A stretch of 64,000 nt of DNA from Casuarius casuarius (Eukaryota; Chordata; Aves; Casuariiformes; Casuariidae), in assembly GCA_003342895.1 (NCBI GenBank), contig PTFA01000012.1, positions 7,178,252 through 7,242,251 of the forward strand, given 5' to 3'. Under the pieces are notes generated by a model that was given only the letters and a program-made list of their open reading frames with translations, was not told where the DNA came from and searched no databases. Numbering within the stretch: position 1 is the stretch's first letter; each line of letters begins with the position of its first letter. The translations under genes and the position numbers were made by a program. Below, piece after piece: positions 37,946 to 49,252 of this stretch.

Positions 37946-38003
37946 TCTGATACCTACCTCTGCATGTCAGTACCCCTCCTGGTGGATGATGAAGCCTATG
38001 TAG
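37946..38003 (+). CDS. PAM: PAM coding exon 3: PHM strand with a disulfide cysteine
   Basis: A short 58-nt exon encoding residues 72-90 and the first base of codon 91. It reads SDTYLCMSVPLLVDDEAYV. The mammalian equivalent starts SDTYFCMSMRIP, so the exon is confidently placed. C77 corresponds to rat C81, which pairs with rat C126; the partner here is C122 in coding exon 5. The VPLLVDDEAYV half is more divergent than the rest of the domain. The acceptor is TCTTTAATAG|T and the donor is TGTAG|GTGAGT, phase 1. A 31-T run begins 58 nt after the exon. Confidence 0.96.
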
Positions 38004-38059
38004 GTGAGTGTTGGTTGACTGGAAAAACCTAAGTAAGCCACTGAAGAGTGAAATAGAAG

Positions 38060-38061
<2 letters not shown>

Positions 38062-38092
<31 letters not shown>
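38062..38092. repeat. PAM: Poly-T tract (31 T) near a PAM donor
   Basis: Thirty-one consecutive T, the longest homopolymer in the window, starting 58 nt downstream of the exon end at 38003. On the minus strand it would read as a poly-A tail, but no retroposon is recognisable beside it. Confidence 0.93.
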
Positions 38093-38093
<1 letters not shown>

Positions 38094-40556
38094 ACTCTTA
38101 TCAACTTAATCTTTGGCTGTCAGAGTCTCTAAAATGCATTCATCATGACTAATGCAGAAACAAACTAGAGAGAGCTACTTAAAGTCGAGATAACAAACTG
38201 TGTCTGGAGAGATTCATGAGTAATAGTAGTTAAGGAGCTGCATGCAGATGCCTCTGGCAGCCAATACCAAACAGTCGCATTTGTAAAGTATTGGCTTTCT
38301 GTCTCTGGCTGGATGCTTAATTCCATTCTGCTGAGCAGACTGTTTATTTACCTGCTGGTATAGGCTGTAAATCCTCCGCATTTACAGTCAGTATTGAATG
38401 CAGTAAGATCTTACCTATTTGGGGGGAAAAAACAAAACAAAAACAATCAACGCCTCTTCCCTCCTCTTTTTTTAGTGTTGTGGCATGAATAAGATGACAG
38501 GCAAATAACAGGATCCACTGTAATAGTGTGCCCGTGCTTAGGTCATATAGATCTGGAAAGCAACGCCATCTGTTCAGAAGGTGGTCTGGGTGCTCTTAAT
38601 TTTATTTTTGCCTTGCTTACGAACATCCAGTTGTTTAGGTAGAGAGAAGGCTTGTGTATGGTTGATTTTACTGAAGGTAGTTTCACTATCATAACATACT
38701 ACAGAATGAAATAAAAGAATACAGTGAAAAATATAGATGTTCTTTTTCTCCTTTGACTCTGTCAGTAAATTTTAGGCTATTGTCTACACATACAACAAAT
38801 ACGGTGGAAATCTTGTATAGTTTTTATTGTAGTATGTTACGACACTATAGTTACACATGAATCTCCTTGCATAAACTGATATTTTAACCCAAAATAGTAT
38901 TTTGTTTACATTTGTATGGTGGTAACTAAGAAAAAGGGAGGGAAAAAAAGGTAAACTTTATTTGAAGCTTTCTATATATATTTATTTAATAAAGGAGTCA
39001 GGCCCTAACTGCAATATTACATTTTGGCTGTGAGCTTGGCCCTGGGAAGAAAGATTAGCATGAAAGGGATTGAGTGTTCAGTGTCTGATCGCCTATGGTT
39101 ACTATGCAGTGTTTGCAGTGGACTCTTTTTTTTTTTTTCTTTTATGTGATTCATAAAAAGGTGTACTAACCTGCTGTTTAAGCAGTTTATATTTAGTGCT
39201 TCATTGAGTTGCAAGAGTCCACAGTTCAAATCTTTATTAGGTTGCTGCACATGTAGTTCTGTAATTTGGTGTTTAGCAGTATTAAATCCATATGAAATAC
39301 TTTCAGTGGTATATACATCTAAAATGACCTACTAAAGAGTATGCTTAAAAAAAAGTGGAATTTGTGCAAAGTCTGAATGTGACTTATGTGAGGCAACCCA
39401 TTTACATTTCTGAAGACGGAGAAACTTTTAGTTTAGATGCTTATATGTTCTTCATAAGACTTTTATCAGGTTTAGTCCCTGTTCCATTGATCACTGTGCT
39501 TGGGTACACGTAACACAAAACAATACAAGGTCTGCATGAAGAAACTGTTCCAGTTGTCAGTTGGAGTTTTGGGGAGAGCAAGAACTCGATTAGCAAATTA
39601 AAAAAAAAAAAATCCTATTCTGTGGACATAAAGTTTTCCCGTAATAGCATTACTTAGAAACTTATATTTGTGTGTCCTAAAAACAGAACAAATAAAATTG
39701 CCTACGCTTTTTTTGGTATTTTCCAGGAAAACACAAGCATGTGGTTAATCTTCAGCATGTGATCAGTTCCATCTGACTTCAGTGAAATCACTGGAAAGTG
39801 ATATCAGTGGAAAATGATTTGTCAGATTGGAGTTTTTGCAATCAGCAGAAGTTGTGTATTGATTGGAAAGACTAGGCACAAACTTATCCAATTGTAGAAT
39901 ACATAAAAGTGCAAAATAACCTATCATAAAATACATGAATAGCAAATTAAAACTTCTCAGGAACAAAAATGGAGTAAGAGATTTTTACCATATGTATCAT
40001 CTAAGAAATAAGATGCCTAATGGAATTTTTCCTTAACTGTTTCTTAATATCTTTAAGCATTGTGGAACTAATTATTAGCTTGCTTGCATACCTATATTTT
40101 GTGTTGCTTAAATAAGCATAAAAGATTGATATACATAGAATGAAATCATTCTTTTTAAAATGGTAGCTTCTTTTTTTTTTATCTAGTTTAAGCAGATTCT
40201 GCATTCACTGTATTTCCAATAAATAGTGTAAAAATACAAGGGAAATATACAAATAGTCAATGTTACCTAAATAGGTAAGGCCTGAAAGAAGAATTTTTAA
40301 CTTGGTTTTGTTTGGGAAACTGCTGTGTGTGAATTGACCTTCACCGATTACTGTTTTACTTTATGATAGAAGCTTCTGAAACTAAAAACACGAGCTTCTG
40401 TTGCTCTGGGTTGCTTTTCAGCCATCTACTGAGAAGACAGTATATGTTCTGAAGAGCTTGCACCATGAACAGCTGTGAATACACAGGATGAAAACAGAAT
40501 AAGCGTGGAAAGGGAAGGAGAAACACGGAGGGGTGAATTACCTGAGTGTGGATGAT

Positions 40557-40611
40557 GGTTCAGTGGTAGTGCTTAGAACAGGACCCACATTTTCTGCCTC
40601 CAGTTCAGGTC
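40557..40611 (+). repeat. Weak tRNA-like A/B box pair (possible SINE relic)
   Basis: GGTTCAGTGGTAG at 40557 matches the D-arm/box A sequence of Gly/Glu-type tRNAs, and GTTCAGGTC at 40603 resembles a degenerate box B (GTTCRANNC). The spacing is about 46 nt, against 42 in tRNA-Gly. No acceptor stem or anticodon arm pairs up, so this is not an intact tRNA gene. Confidence 0.2.
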
Positions 40612-42075
40612 TTTGCATGTGGTGCTTCCAAGTAAATATTTTCTCATTTCTGTGATTTTTACCCTTTTCTATTTTATTTTCCTATTTTTCCCCCTTGTTG
40701 TGTATTGATGAGATTTAAATACCTTGGAAGAGGGAACTTCTTTTTAACATTGCATGTGGCCAGTACTACATTCATTAATAAGTAGAAAACATTGTTAATT
40801 CAAAGCTCACAAATGTAAATTCCATAAAAATACTCAAAGAGTTATGGACAATTAGTTTTGTTATTCCACTGAGCATTTACAACCAGTAGACAGACAGTCA
40901 TGCTTGCGCAGGGACAGAGGGTATAACTTTATGCCACACGTCTGGGGCAGTACTGTACCAGACTTGACCAACTTGTTCAGAATCAATTTTAAGGCTATGT
41001 AAGTAAGATTGTTTAGTTGCTTCTTTTGATAAACTGCTACCAACTAGAAGTAGGAGTAGAGCACCCTGGAGTTCTTTTTCAGGGATGCATCTGTACATTT
41101 TGGCAGATGCTGTTTGTTCACTATATGAAACTCTTTAGTGGAGGGTCAAACTGTCAAGTTTGAGATTTCTGTTTGAACTAGCCATTTTTCTGTTCCAAAA
41201 GGGCTGTAAATGCTGACAAAGCAGATTGGTGTTTGTTTCGGGGGGGCTTTTTTGGATAAGCTATGCCACAGACTTAACATTAACATTAATGTTAGATACA
41301 TACCTTTTGCTTCTCTAAAATGAAATAATTATGAAATTAATATGTAAAAGATATCCATGAGTGAGATTAGTATGTAAATTTTGAAGGAAGTATGATTACA
41401 GTCACGTTTAAAAAAAAAATACCAGAATTTCTTCTTCCTCCTCATGTTTGATTAGTGTATATGGATAAAGAGCTAAACCAGAAAGTAGATTGAGTCTTTA
41501 ATGGTGCAGGCTTTGATAAAAATCAACTTTTGACTACAGAGCTGTAGTGATAGCTAAAGGGTGTTCTACAGATACTCGTAAGAATCGAGTCTGACAGCAA
41601 GCCACTCAGCCAAGAAATTTGACTGTCATCTTCATCTCCTTACTTTCACTCACATGGCTGACCAGTAAATAAATGTCTTTTTCTTACTGACTGATGGTAA
41701 GTCCCTATCTGTCAAATTGTACTCTACAAATGAGAGGGAGCCTGCTACATTCAGCAGCACAGATGGTAGTAATTAGATGATTTATTGCTTCTCTTCCATA
41801 CATGACTGTGGGATGGTTGTGGGTTTGTTAGCCTAGTATGGCTTATATAAACTTCCTTAATACGTAGTAACAATGGCTTCACTGAACTGAAGGTCTCTAA
41901 TGTCTCTCTAATCCATTATACTGAACATTGATGTATTGATATATTTCTTTAAAGTGAATTCAATCATATTATCTAGAAGGAAGCCATTAAAAAAAGGGTG
42001 TTGATGTTATATGACTGAGTTGTTATTTGCAAAGATGAACATGTTAGAAATGAATTAGTTAAATACATAGTTTAA

Positions 42076-42139
42076 CTAAACACTGTTAAGATTAAATTGA
42101 TGTCCTCTAAACACTGTTAAGATTAAATTGATGTCCTCT
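42076..42139. repeat. 31-bp tandem duplication (2.06 copies)
   Basis: The unit starting CTAAACACTGTTAAGATT is repeated with an exact 31-bp period and no mismatch across 64 bp. It is the second perfect 31-bp duplication in the window; the sequence is unrelated to the one at 2827. Confidence 0.93.
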
Positions 42140-42992
42140 TCATCCATTTCTGATCTGTTCATTCCTGTTTCTCATGGAGTTCATAATTCAAGTTAGGCAA
42201 GTAAGTCAAACCTTATTCCGGTTTAGTATATACACTGAAACTGTTACTCTTCTATCATCTCAGTAATCACTTTATGCCACTTTTCCATGCATTAAAAAAT
42301 AGGTTCCAATTTAAGTGACAGCTGTACATGAACAAACCTGAAGTAGAAGTGGTTTGGGGATCTTGTGGATTCCTTTTGCTTTTTGTTCACTATTCTAATT
42401 TTTGCAAGTATACACTACCATCTTAATATTTTCTGACTTAAAGCTTTGAAAATTAAAGTATCTGTGTTCAACTCCTCACGTCTGAGTCAAATTTGAGATT
42501 CAGTCTTATTGTTGGAGCTTTGAGTTGGAGGCAAAAAAGCTGAAAAAGGAAGAACCTGTCTATGAGACTTTTATTGGTATTTTCCTGCTCTCTAGTAGTC
42601 CTTGAATGGCTTAGGATTTATAAGATACAAGTGGAAAGAATATTTGCCTGCCAGCAGTCTTTGGCTCATCCATTCTTTCCTTGTGATACCGCATACCTGA
42701 AGATCTCACAAACTCTTTGATCTAGAAAACAATTGCTATGTAGTCCAAAGTTCTCGGAAGCCTCCAAGTGTTCTCATGTGCTGCCTGATACCTATCCTAC
42801 ACGGTATACAGGTATTGGCTAATTGTCTATATCTGTAGCTGTAAAGGAAAATAGTTTGTGTGGGCTGGTTGGTTTGGTTTTGCCTTGGTAGTGACAAGTA
42901 CTGCATTTGCCTTGAATTTCATGCTCATTCGTGTGGTTCTATAGTTACAATGTCAGATTTTTTTTTCTTTTTAATGACTTTCTTTGACACCT

Positions 42993-43003
42993 CCCCCCCC
43001 CCC
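42993..43003. repeat. Poly-C tract (11 C)
   Basis: Eleven consecutive C following a T-rich stretch inside the PAM intron. Confidence 0.9.
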
Positions 43004-44933
43004 ATTGTGGAAGATTGATATAAGCCTGGGAGGGTTGCTAAGAAAATCACTATACAAAGAGAAGAATAACTGACTCTGCAGAGCGCTCTCAAGCTCACAG
43101 ACAGACTGAGAGGTTTTTAAGACTCTTCTTTCAGTGGGAATGATCAGATATGTGAGCTAAAACAGTTGTATACAAATAGTTCGCACACAAACCTGATTTT
43201 GCTTTAATTGGGGTGCATTATTTCCCATTAGTAGCAGTAGTAGTATTTTATGACTTGTAATAACTTTTGCAGTAGTGTTTGAAGGTCACATCCATACACT
43301 AGAATGTCGTTGTAATGGATGCCGAGCAGAAAGAGCTAAAGCCTTCCTGGCTCGCTCATCCAACTAAGTACAAAAGAGGGCGTCAAAAGAAGCAATGACA
43401 CAGCATTGACCAGCATGATAGGCAGTGGCTTCGGCGGACGGGGACCTAACCTTTAACGCAGCCTTTCTTCAAGGCTGTCCTTGTAGGTGTTACTTACAGT
43501 CCATTTCGTACAGGTGTCAGGTTCTGTGATAAAGATCATCGTATTTCACATTTATGAACTGCTTATGAACTCCTTCAGAAATTTCATTTCTCACTTAAAT
43601 TGGTAACAGCAGCTTAAAATGCCTATAAACTAAGACAGAAAGTCCACACAAAATGACACATTGTCTATCCCACGCAAAAGTTAGTCATAGTTTTGCTATT
43701 AAATATTAGTGATAAAAATGTCGAAACAAAAGGTCTTGCTGTAACACAGACTTGTTTTATGGCTATGGAACGAGCAGAATTTGCTGGTAGGAAAAAAAAA
43801 TTACGTAGACTTTGGACTTTAGTTACACTGGCAAGTTTAGCAGTTCTGAATCCATTTTTAAGGATATGCAGTGCGCAGAATAACCTTGCTTCAGCCCTTC
43901 TTTTGGAGCATCTCTCCTGTGACCCAAAGTCCCAGAGGGAGGCAGGCAGCTTTCATCTTTCAGCTCCTCCCACCTGCTTTAGCAAGCCTGCTGCTTAACA
44001 GGCTTTCAAACTGAATTTGCCTTTGAGCTCACATTGCCGATGGTTACAGCAGCTTCCCAGGATATATGGGTGCTCCTCTTATGTCCTCACGCCCTTACAA
44101 TCTACTGCATGCTCTATGTGTTCGAGCTAGAATTTGAGTTCTGTGCCGAAATTTCTGGCTGCTTTTCCTCATTTCTCACTGCATGCCTCGCCTTCAGAAA
44201 ACAGGGCTAGAAACTACCCAGTTGTGGGTTGTTTTTTGTTTTTTCCTCGTAAGATTGGGACAATAATTCACATTGTCACTCACTTCAGGAACTCTTCCTC
44301 AGCTGTACTGAGAACATACTTCACGTACTGAGGGATGCAGATAAATCTGTGAACATCAGAATAGTGTTTTTGTGGTTTACAGCTTCATGGTCTGCCTATG
44401 TAAGGCTTTTACAAGAGCTAGAAGACACTCACCTTGTAAGTGTCTATGCACATGTAAGGCCAGGAGTGGCTCAGTTACCAAGTTTTGGAATTTCTGCTGA
44501 AGAATAAGGTTAAAAACCCTCCAAGGTCCATCCCTATCTCAAATGAAGGAAAACTCCTTTCCATTCCCTGTATCTGACATATTTCAGTATGAATAAAGGA
44601 AGTTATGATATACCTTGTTTTATTTCTAGAAACACCGTCGTTGTAAATCTGTAGTCAATATTATTACAGTATAATGTCAGTAACTTTTCTCCTATACTGA
44701 ACAGGAGTACTAACATTTGAGAAGCAAAACTGGTGGTTTTGTGGCATCGTACAAAGAACAGAGACGTTTGAATACCGAACGTTCACCTTCATCTGAGTTT
44801 CTAGTAATGAGGAATATTTGGTCAATGTGATTGTTTTAACTTTAATTTAATCTTGGTTTCCATTTCAAAGGAGTTCACATGTGAGTGAGAATACATCATA
44901 ATACTTTTCTTTGGAACTTTTGTCCTAAGAATG

Positions 44934-44955
44934 TTGTAGCAAAATTTTGCTACAA
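44934..44955. repeat. Perfect 22-bp palindrome
   Basis: TTGTAGCAAAA at 44934-44944 is followed immediately by its exact reverse complement to 44955, with no spacer. The symmetry stops at the flanking G on each side. It lies about 510 bp upstream of PAM coding exon 4. I recognise no binding site for it. Confidence 0.9.
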
Positions 44956-45464
44956 GTGGAACGTGGTAAGAAGACATCACTCCAACCAATGCACAACTCT
45001 TAACTCTAAGTTACTGTTTGTTTGAATTTTTGATGGAGACAAGAAATTAAAAAAGAAGTAAAAAAAAAAAAGTACTATTCAGTCACCAGTGCAAATTTTG
45101 AAGCTAATACTCAAAAGACTGATTATGCTAAAATTTGTTGGGTTACACTGAAATGTTTACTAAGTGTCATATTTAACATGGGAGAAAAATGCAACAGTTT
45201 TGTGTGGAAACTTGGAATTTTTTTATTTTTAATTATTAAATGAGATGTGATACTTTAGCTTGGCAGAAAGGCCATTAAGTAGAAATGTAGCAAAAGCTTG
45301 TAAAATTGTAAGTGGAACGCAGAAGGTAAATAAGAAGTGACTGGGGTACATGCTCTGTAACACTCCACACAAGGTACAGTGATGGCACAAAATGTTCTTC
45401 CTTATGTAATACATGGTGAGAGTAAAGATAGCTTTTTTTTTCTTTTTATCATTTTGTCTTTCAG

Positions 45465-45552
45465 TTGACTTTAAACCTCATGCCAGCATGGACACTGTCC
45501 ATCACATGTTACTCTTTGGATGTAATGAACCCTCTTCTACTGAAAGTTACTG
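45465..45552 (+). CDS. PAM: PAM coding exon 4: His-His ligands of the first copper site
   Basis: This 88-nt exon completes V91 and encodes residues 91-119 plus two bases of the W120 codon. It carries the PHM signature SMDTVHHMLLFGC (98-110). H103 and H104 correspond to rat H107 and H108, two of the three ligands of the CuH (CuA) site that passes electrons in the ascorbate-dependent hydroxylation of the glycine alpha carbon. C110 corresponds to rat C114, the partner of rat C131 (C127 here). The acceptor is TTTTGTCTTTCAG|T and the donor is TTACTG|GTAAGA. The Trp codon is split by the intron, and the next exon supplies the missing G. Confidence 0.97.
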
Positions 45553-46345
45553 GTAAGAGTTGCAGGCTTGTATTTATTATTGTACTAACTTTTCCTGTTT
45601 TGGTTGCCTCCAAATAAACCTTTTAAAGTGTCGCCTCTTTTTTTTTTTTTTTAAGTGGAAAAACTGAAGGAAGAAGAAATGTGTAACATTCTGATCTTCC
45701 CACGCTTCTGTTTTGATAATTTTAGTTAAAGCTTTAAGAACTGTAACTAAAAATACATCAGCAATACTTCTTAAATATCACAGTTAGAATAATTTGGATA
45801 GTCTTTCTCAGTGTTATGGTCAGCATACATTTTCCAGATTATGTGTGCAGATTATGTCTATATTCTGTGTTCTATAGTGAATTCAAATAAATTGAAGAAT
45901 GAAGTGTAGTATTCCAAAGAGAGAGAAAAAAAGACCATTTTTGAGAGAAAAGACCAAAAAAATACTACATTTGTGAACGATATGTTGGTGTATGCAGCTG
46001 TCAGACTTTTAGAGCTGTGATATATATGACTGTTATTTTGCAACACAGCATAGTCTGGGATTAATTTATTTATTTTTAATTGAGCCCTCTGTAAGGAAGG
46101 GGAAGTGGTCTGTTTTCTGCTTCTCGATGCCTAATTGACTATCTTAAAGAAGGTTTAAAGGTGCTTATTTCTGCCATAATTGCCCAAAATGAAGACAGTC
46201 CAGATGTTTGACAGGACCTGGAACTTGAGATGCCCTTTTTGCACTAACCTTGTGAATACTATTTCTAATTCAGAGCACTGAAACTCAGAGAGCTGTTCTG
46301 GCCTGGTACTATTGGATACCAAGAAATCTAGACTTCTAATTCATA

Positions 46346-46420
46346 TTTAGAAGCCCAAATAAATGACCTACTTTTCAAAAGTGAATACTGAGAAGCCGTC
46401 TCTGCAGCTCTTGAGGAAAT
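46346..46420. repeat. Possible ancient amniote interspersed-repeat relic
   Basis: TTTAGAAGCCCAAATAAATG, then ACCTACTTTTCAAAAGTG, then CTGCAGCTCTTG follows a motif order I recall from an old repeat common in reptile genomes (TTAGGAGCCTAAAT...CCTGATTTTCAAAAGTGCTGAGCACC..CAGCTCCCATTG). The match is by memory and degenerate, so no family name is given. Confidence 0.3.
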
Positions 46421-49233
46421 TAAGTTATCTGTGAGAATGAAAAAGCAGGATATAGCTTCTCCAAAAAAATTACCATGATGCTCAGTTGACAGCGAGTATA
46501 AAAATGCTAAGCTTTGCATTTATTTATTCTAAGTCAAGTTGCCAGTTAACTTTAATGCAGCTGTAGCTCCTCTAATTAGATAAATATAGTTATATTTAGA
46601 AAAGATATTGTGCTGAATGAGGGACAAATATACGAAACTTCTGAAAGAAAAGAAACTTTGAGGAAAAGAAATATCCTATTTGCAAAATTACTAGACACTA
46701 GCAGCATTTTTTTGTGTTCTGACAGACAAGCTAATTATAATATCTAGATGAAATTACAGCAAAAAATATTGAATAATCTGAATCCAAGTGGTACTGTTTT
46801 ATGATTTTAAAGATGATGTTTATAATAAGCTTTTTTTTGGTTGCAGGAAAACTTTATCTCGTCCCTTGAGTCATGCTTGAGAAATCTTGTTTTATAGAAA
46901 AGACTTTGTAGACTGGGACAAGACGTAAAGTCTCTACTATTCCTTGGGAGTAGATGTGATTTAATTCTTGAAGTTAAGAATCTTCTACTGAGGACAGACT
47001 GTACCTTGGAGATATCAGTCATAAAGACTTCAAGAGACACTTCATAATCCAAATTCTAGGCAGTTCTGATAAACCAAAATCCATATCGTAGTTTGCACAT
47101 GGATGTGAATTGAAAACTGGAGTAGGACAGGGATATAAAGCATTGTCAAGTATTTGATTAAAAAAAAAGAACATTCAGGGAGGCTTTATTGGAATTGTTT
47201 CTGATTTTAGTATTCATCCTTCAAATAGTTTGGGTCGGCAGTCTCAGTAACCAAACTACCTCATTTCTTGAGTTCTTTGAAAGTAGCGATGTAGTTGCTT
47301 TTGGCTTTGTTCACCCATTCCATCTAGTATTTTTCCTCTGTTATATTCTTCTGAGCAAGAGGTTCTGTACATTCCTTGTTTTTCTTATCTTTATTATCCC
47401 TAAGTTTACTAGAGGGTAGTTGCTAGTGCTAGCTTTAGACCAGAGACCTAGCTGCTTCTTCTATAGTTTGTCCTTTTCTGTGTATGGAGAAGTCTCGTAT
47501 CAAGTGTCTAGAGGAAAACTGAGTTAAGAGCAAGCTAAAGAAGGTTCTCTGTGGCAGATGGTTTGGTAGTTAACTTGTCTTTCAAAGTGCCAAAACTGTG
47601 AAGGCAGAGGGAAGTTCACCATGCCACTAGAATAGATGTGAGGAACCAAAGTGCTGAGAAGCTGCATTTGGGGTTAGCTGGGTAGGTTACTGGTCCTTAA
47701 GAGGTCTGTGAGAGTGAACCTGTTGTGAAGCTTTACTGACACTATGAAAGCTTATGTAACTTAATCTGATCTGTGGAACAATTTTAATACAGATTTTCTG
47801 ATGCAGTTCTAAAATCTGAATTTATCTTTTAAATATTTACCAATAAGATAACTAGAAATGGAATTTAGAGATAATAGGATAGTATAATGTGTTTTTCAGA
47901 AAAAATACAAATCTAGCACTCCTAATCAGCTCTATAGGTTTTTGGGAAATGATCTGATCAGTATTTAAACATATGACAAACTTCTATCAAAAGTTTTATT
48001 TCCCTTGTACTTATCAATGAGGAGTTTGAATATTTATAATGAATGCCGTGATCTTGTCTTGCAAGAAAAGCAGATAAAAATAAAATGATGAAAGCAGAGT
48101 TTCTATTGATTTCTTTTCCCAGAAGACTGCTTTTCTTTCTTCTTTCCAGTGTGTCTTCTGCTAATGTTTAGAGTATACTTTCTTGAATAGTTTAAACTTA
48201 TGTGAAAAATATACCAAGATAAAAACTGTTTGCATGTGTTTCAAATTAGTTCACACCTTGAATGTCTTATTTAAAACCAAGTAGGTTTTATTTCTAACGT
48301 GTTTTGCTTTCATATGTCTGGAAATAGTTTTGTTAATCTGAAATGTTCAGTACATGATAGAATTGTCCTTTTATAGATTGATCAGATACTTAAGATAAAG
48401 TCATGAGACTATTTCAAGGCACGTCTGAGGAGAAAATTGATTCTTCTGTTGTACTAAAAAAAAAAAAAATCCTCTAGTTTCTCTTCATTTGGCACTATTC
48501 AGATTATTTTGTCTAAGGCTCAGTCCTCTAGGGAAAAGGAAGTACTTTAACCATGCCTCAAAAATTATGATTGGTGGGGTCTCTGCAATATCGAGGAAAA
48601 GCTCGTAGTGGTAGGTATTTTGGGAGGACTTGTTAACCAAGCAACTTGTCAGTTCAGCTGTCAGCTCGGTTGTTCTGAGAGTCTATGTGAAACTTCTGGT
48701 TCCTGAGCTTTTAGATGTGAAGAGGCAGGTCAATAGCTTGAAAATCATAAAGTTCTTCCAGGCTGGATCAGACTTGAATCCTAGGTTTGACTTGGATTCA
48801 GGTAGTGTGATCTCACAGGCTGTATCATCATTTTTCCCAGATGAGAGCGATCACCCAGTCAGTGACAGTGTGCGCGAAGTGGCAGTTAATGTTGCTTTTG
48901 TTTTTGATTGTTGTACCTATCACTTGCCTGTCAGATTGAGACCCATAGTTAATGTCATATTTAAATCTGACCTTCCTGATTTTTTTCGTATGCTGGTTTC
49001 AATTAGATTGTACTATTTTTTTCTATAAACAATTTCTGAGCTATGGTATCTGCTTTATATTCTCAGAATCCAAACTCTTCATCGAGGGGCTCACCATTTC
49101 ACATCTCCTTTACTGCAACAGATTGCAACAGTTCATCTTGCTTTGCCCATAGCCATCTGTAAGGCTAGAAGGATCGTCACATCTGTTCTATATAAAACAG
49201 GCTTTAGAGATCTCCTGAGTTTATGCCTGTTTG

Positions 49234-49252
49234 ACACACACACACACACACA
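49234..49252. repeat. (CA)n microsatellite
   Basis: About nine CA dinucleotides followed by a short (TA)n stretch. A (GT)/(AT)-rich stretch follows at about 49313-49345, giving a small zone able to fold back on itself. Confidence 0.9.

Larger units (their letters stand above)
38004..45464 (+). other. PAM: PAM intron (7461 bp, phase 1)
   Basis: The donor is GTGAGT and the acceptor is CATTTTGTCTTTCAG. Contents noted are the 31-T tract, a 31-bp tandem duplication at 42076, an 11-C run at 42993, a weak tRNA-like motif at 40557, a CpG-enriched patch near 43310-43450 and a 22-bp palindrome at 44934. No additional exon was recognised. Confidence 0.93.

Noticed and set aside
40557..40611. Functional tRNA gene
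   Set aside because: Only the A and B boxes resemble a tRNA; acceptor, anticodon and T stems do not pair.
48630..49028. 132-codon open frame on the + strand
   Set aside because: No recognisable domain, a low-complexity hydrophobic C terminus, no splice or polyadenylation context, and it lies inside a PAM intron in AT-rich DNA. Probably chance.
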